Shown here one piece after another: positions 62,902-64,000 of a stretch of DNA of 64,000 nucleotides (positions are counted from its first letter, which is position 1; each line of letters begins with the position of its first letter). Position numbers and translations under genes: made by a program. Below the pieces are notes generated by a model. The model saw only the letters and a program-made list of their open reading frames with translations, had not been told where the DNA came from and searched no databases. This stretch comes from Chitinophagaceae bacterium (GTDB taxonomy: Bacteria > Bacteroidota > Bacteroidia > Chitinophagales > Chitinophagaceae). Where the stretch lies: contig JADKJX010000001.1 in assembly GCA_016720775.1 (NCBI GenBank), positions 868,001-932,000 on the forward strand, read 5' to 3'.

Positions 62902-64000
62902 ATGTTGAAATTGCCGATCTACCTTGATAACAATGCTACCACACCGATGGATCCCCGGGTGCTGGAGGCTATGACCCCATATTTTTTAGAACACTTTGGT
63001 AATGCCGCCAGCCGTAACCATCCTTTTGGTTGGGAAGCGGAAGAAGCCGTTGACTATGCAAGAGAGCAGGTTGCCAAACTGATCGGGGCCGATCCGAAAG
63101 AGATCATATTCACCAGCGGTGCAACCGAAGGAGATAACCTGGCCATTAAAGGGGTGTATGAAATGTATGCCAGCAAAGGCAACCACATCATCACCGCTAC
63201 TACTGAGCACAAAGCCGTGCTGGATACCTGCAAGCATATTGAAAAGATCGGCGGAGAAGTGACTTACCTGCAGGTAAATCCGGAAGGTCTTATTGATCTG
63301 AAAGAACTGGAAGCAGCCATCAAACCAACTACCATTCTTATTGCCATCATGTATGCCAATAATGAAATTGGAACGGTGATGCCGATAAAAGAAATAAGCG
63401 CCATTGCCCGTAAGAATGGTGTGCTGCTGTTTACCGACGGCACACAGGCAGTAGGAAAGATACCGGTTGATGTAAATAAAGATGGCATCGACCTGATGGC
63501 TTTCAGTGCACATAAAATGTACGGACCAAAAGGTGTGGGCGCTTTGTATGTTCGCCGCAAGAACCCAAGGGTAAAAGTAACTGCCCAGATGGATGGCGGT
63601 GGTCATGAGCGTGGCATGCGCAGCGGAACATTGAACGTACCGGGCATTGTTGGTTTTGGTAAAGCATGTGAACTGTGTATGCTGGATATGGAAGAAGATA
63701 CCAAACGCATTTCTAAACTGCGGGATAAACTTGAAACAGAATTAATGAAACTGGAAGAAGCATACGTGAATGGAAGCCGTGAACATCGCCTGCCGCACGT
63801 TACCAATATCTCTTTCAAGCATGTGGAAGGAGAAGGATTGCTGATGGGCTTTAATAAGAATATTGCCTTAAGCAGTGGATCGGCCTGCACATCTGCCTCA
63901 CTGGAACCAAGCTATGTGTTAAAAGCACTTGGATTGGGTGATGACCTGGCGCATTCATCCCTTCGTTTTGGGTTGGGACGATTTACCACCGAGGAGCAGA
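62902..64000 (+). CDS. iscS: cysteine desulfurase IscS (partial, runs off the window)
   Basis: At least 366 residues; the 3' end is beyond the window. Removes sulfur from cysteine with PLP to supply Fe-S clusters and thio-modified tRNA. Features are YLDNNATTPMDPRVLEAM, TSGATEGDNLAIKG, ATTEHKAVLDTCK, the PLP lysine Lys205 in SAHKMYGPKGVG and the catalytic Cys329 in LSSGSACTSAS. The ATG at 62902 (MLKLPIYLDNNAT) is the natural start. IscU or other cluster genes may follow outside the window. Confidence 0.95.
   Translation, partial: MLKLPIYLDNNATTPMDPRVLEAMTPYFLEHFGNAASRNHPFGWEAEEAVDYAREQVAKLIGADPKEIIFTSGATEGDNLAIKGVYEMYASKGNHIITATTEHKAVLDTCKHIEKIGGEVTYLQVNPEGLIDLKELEAAIKPTTILIAIMYANNEIGTVMPIKEISAIARKNGVLLFTDGTQAVGKIPVDVNKDGIDLMAFSAHKMYGPKGVGALYVRRKNPRVKVTAQMDGGGHERGMRSGTLNVPGIVGFGKACELCMLDMEEDTKRISKLRDKLETELMKLEEAYVNGSREHRLPHVTNISFKHVEGEGLLMGFNKNIALSSGSACTSASLEPSYVLKALGLGDDLAHSSLRFGLGRFTTEEQ

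Overview
The window looks like chromosomal DNA from a member of the Bacteroidota, most likely the family Chitinophagaceae. The evidence is a gldKLMN type IX secretion/gliding cluster plus gldB, Bacteroidota promoter boxes (TTTG-N17-20-TAnnTTTG), almost no Shine-Dalgarno sequences, a DUF4271/hemD pair, an ECF sigma factor next to an envelope-spanning barrel protein, and a class II ribonucleotide reductase. Coding density is high, and no gap between genes exceeds 300 bases. I found no tRNA, rRNA, insertion sequence, prophage or CRISPR array.

Layout. 1-6.6 kb: B12-dependent ribonucleotide reductase (frameshifted), then small envelope proteins (lipocalin-like, OmpA-like, YcxB-like) and a GNAT acetyltransferase. 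6.6-10.3 kb: acpP-fabF-rnc-gpsA, that is lipid synthesis and RNA processing. 10.2-17.2 kb: hemW, an Omp85-type barrel (frameshifted), DUF4271, hemD and a thioredoxin-fold DUF255 protein. 17.3-22.2 kb: gldK, gldL, gldM and gldN (gldN frameshifted), the core of the type IX secretion motor. 22.4-32.2 kb, minus strand: uvrC, a lipoprotein, the envelope-spanning putative anti-sigma protein with its ECF sigma factor, a TonB-dependent receptor, a membrane protein, a haem-binding-domain protein and gpmI. 32.3-41.5 kb: nadC, SUI1, a SecD-head-domain protein, yjdI, apaG, a fatty acid desaturase, gldB, nadE, an amidase and a YbjQ protein. 41.6-46.5 kb: a MoxR/DUF58/VWA (Bat-like) operon, then rsgA with an in-frame stop. 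46.5-54.9 kb: small proteins, gamma carbonic anhydrase, patatin-barrel fusion, class III aminotransferase, YiiX-like hydrolase and penicillin acylase family protein. 55.0-58.2 kb: a five-gene creD cassette with its own small winged-helix regulator. 58.2-64 kb: a very large peptidase-like/propeller/barrel protein, an MBL-fold hydrolase, methylmalonyl-CoA epimerase and the start of a cysteine desulfurase.

Two regulatory systems stand out. In the first, an ECF sigma factor sits just upstream of a protein that appears to run from the cytoplasm through the inner membrane and periplasm to an outer-membrane barrel, like the dual-membrane-spanning anti-sigma (Dma) proteins of Bacteroides. In the second, a 17-base palindrome occurs exactly twice, in opposite orientation, at the two promoters of the creD cassette. 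This makes it a strong candidate operator for the winged-helix regulator encoded between them.

Four conserved core genes are interrupted (nrdJ, the Omp85 gene, gldN, rsgA). Three of the four inferred single-base losses lie in homopolymers, so consensus error is more likely than real gene decay. Several genes also have a promoter -7 box ending only 5-6 bases before the start codon, which predicts leaderless transcripts.
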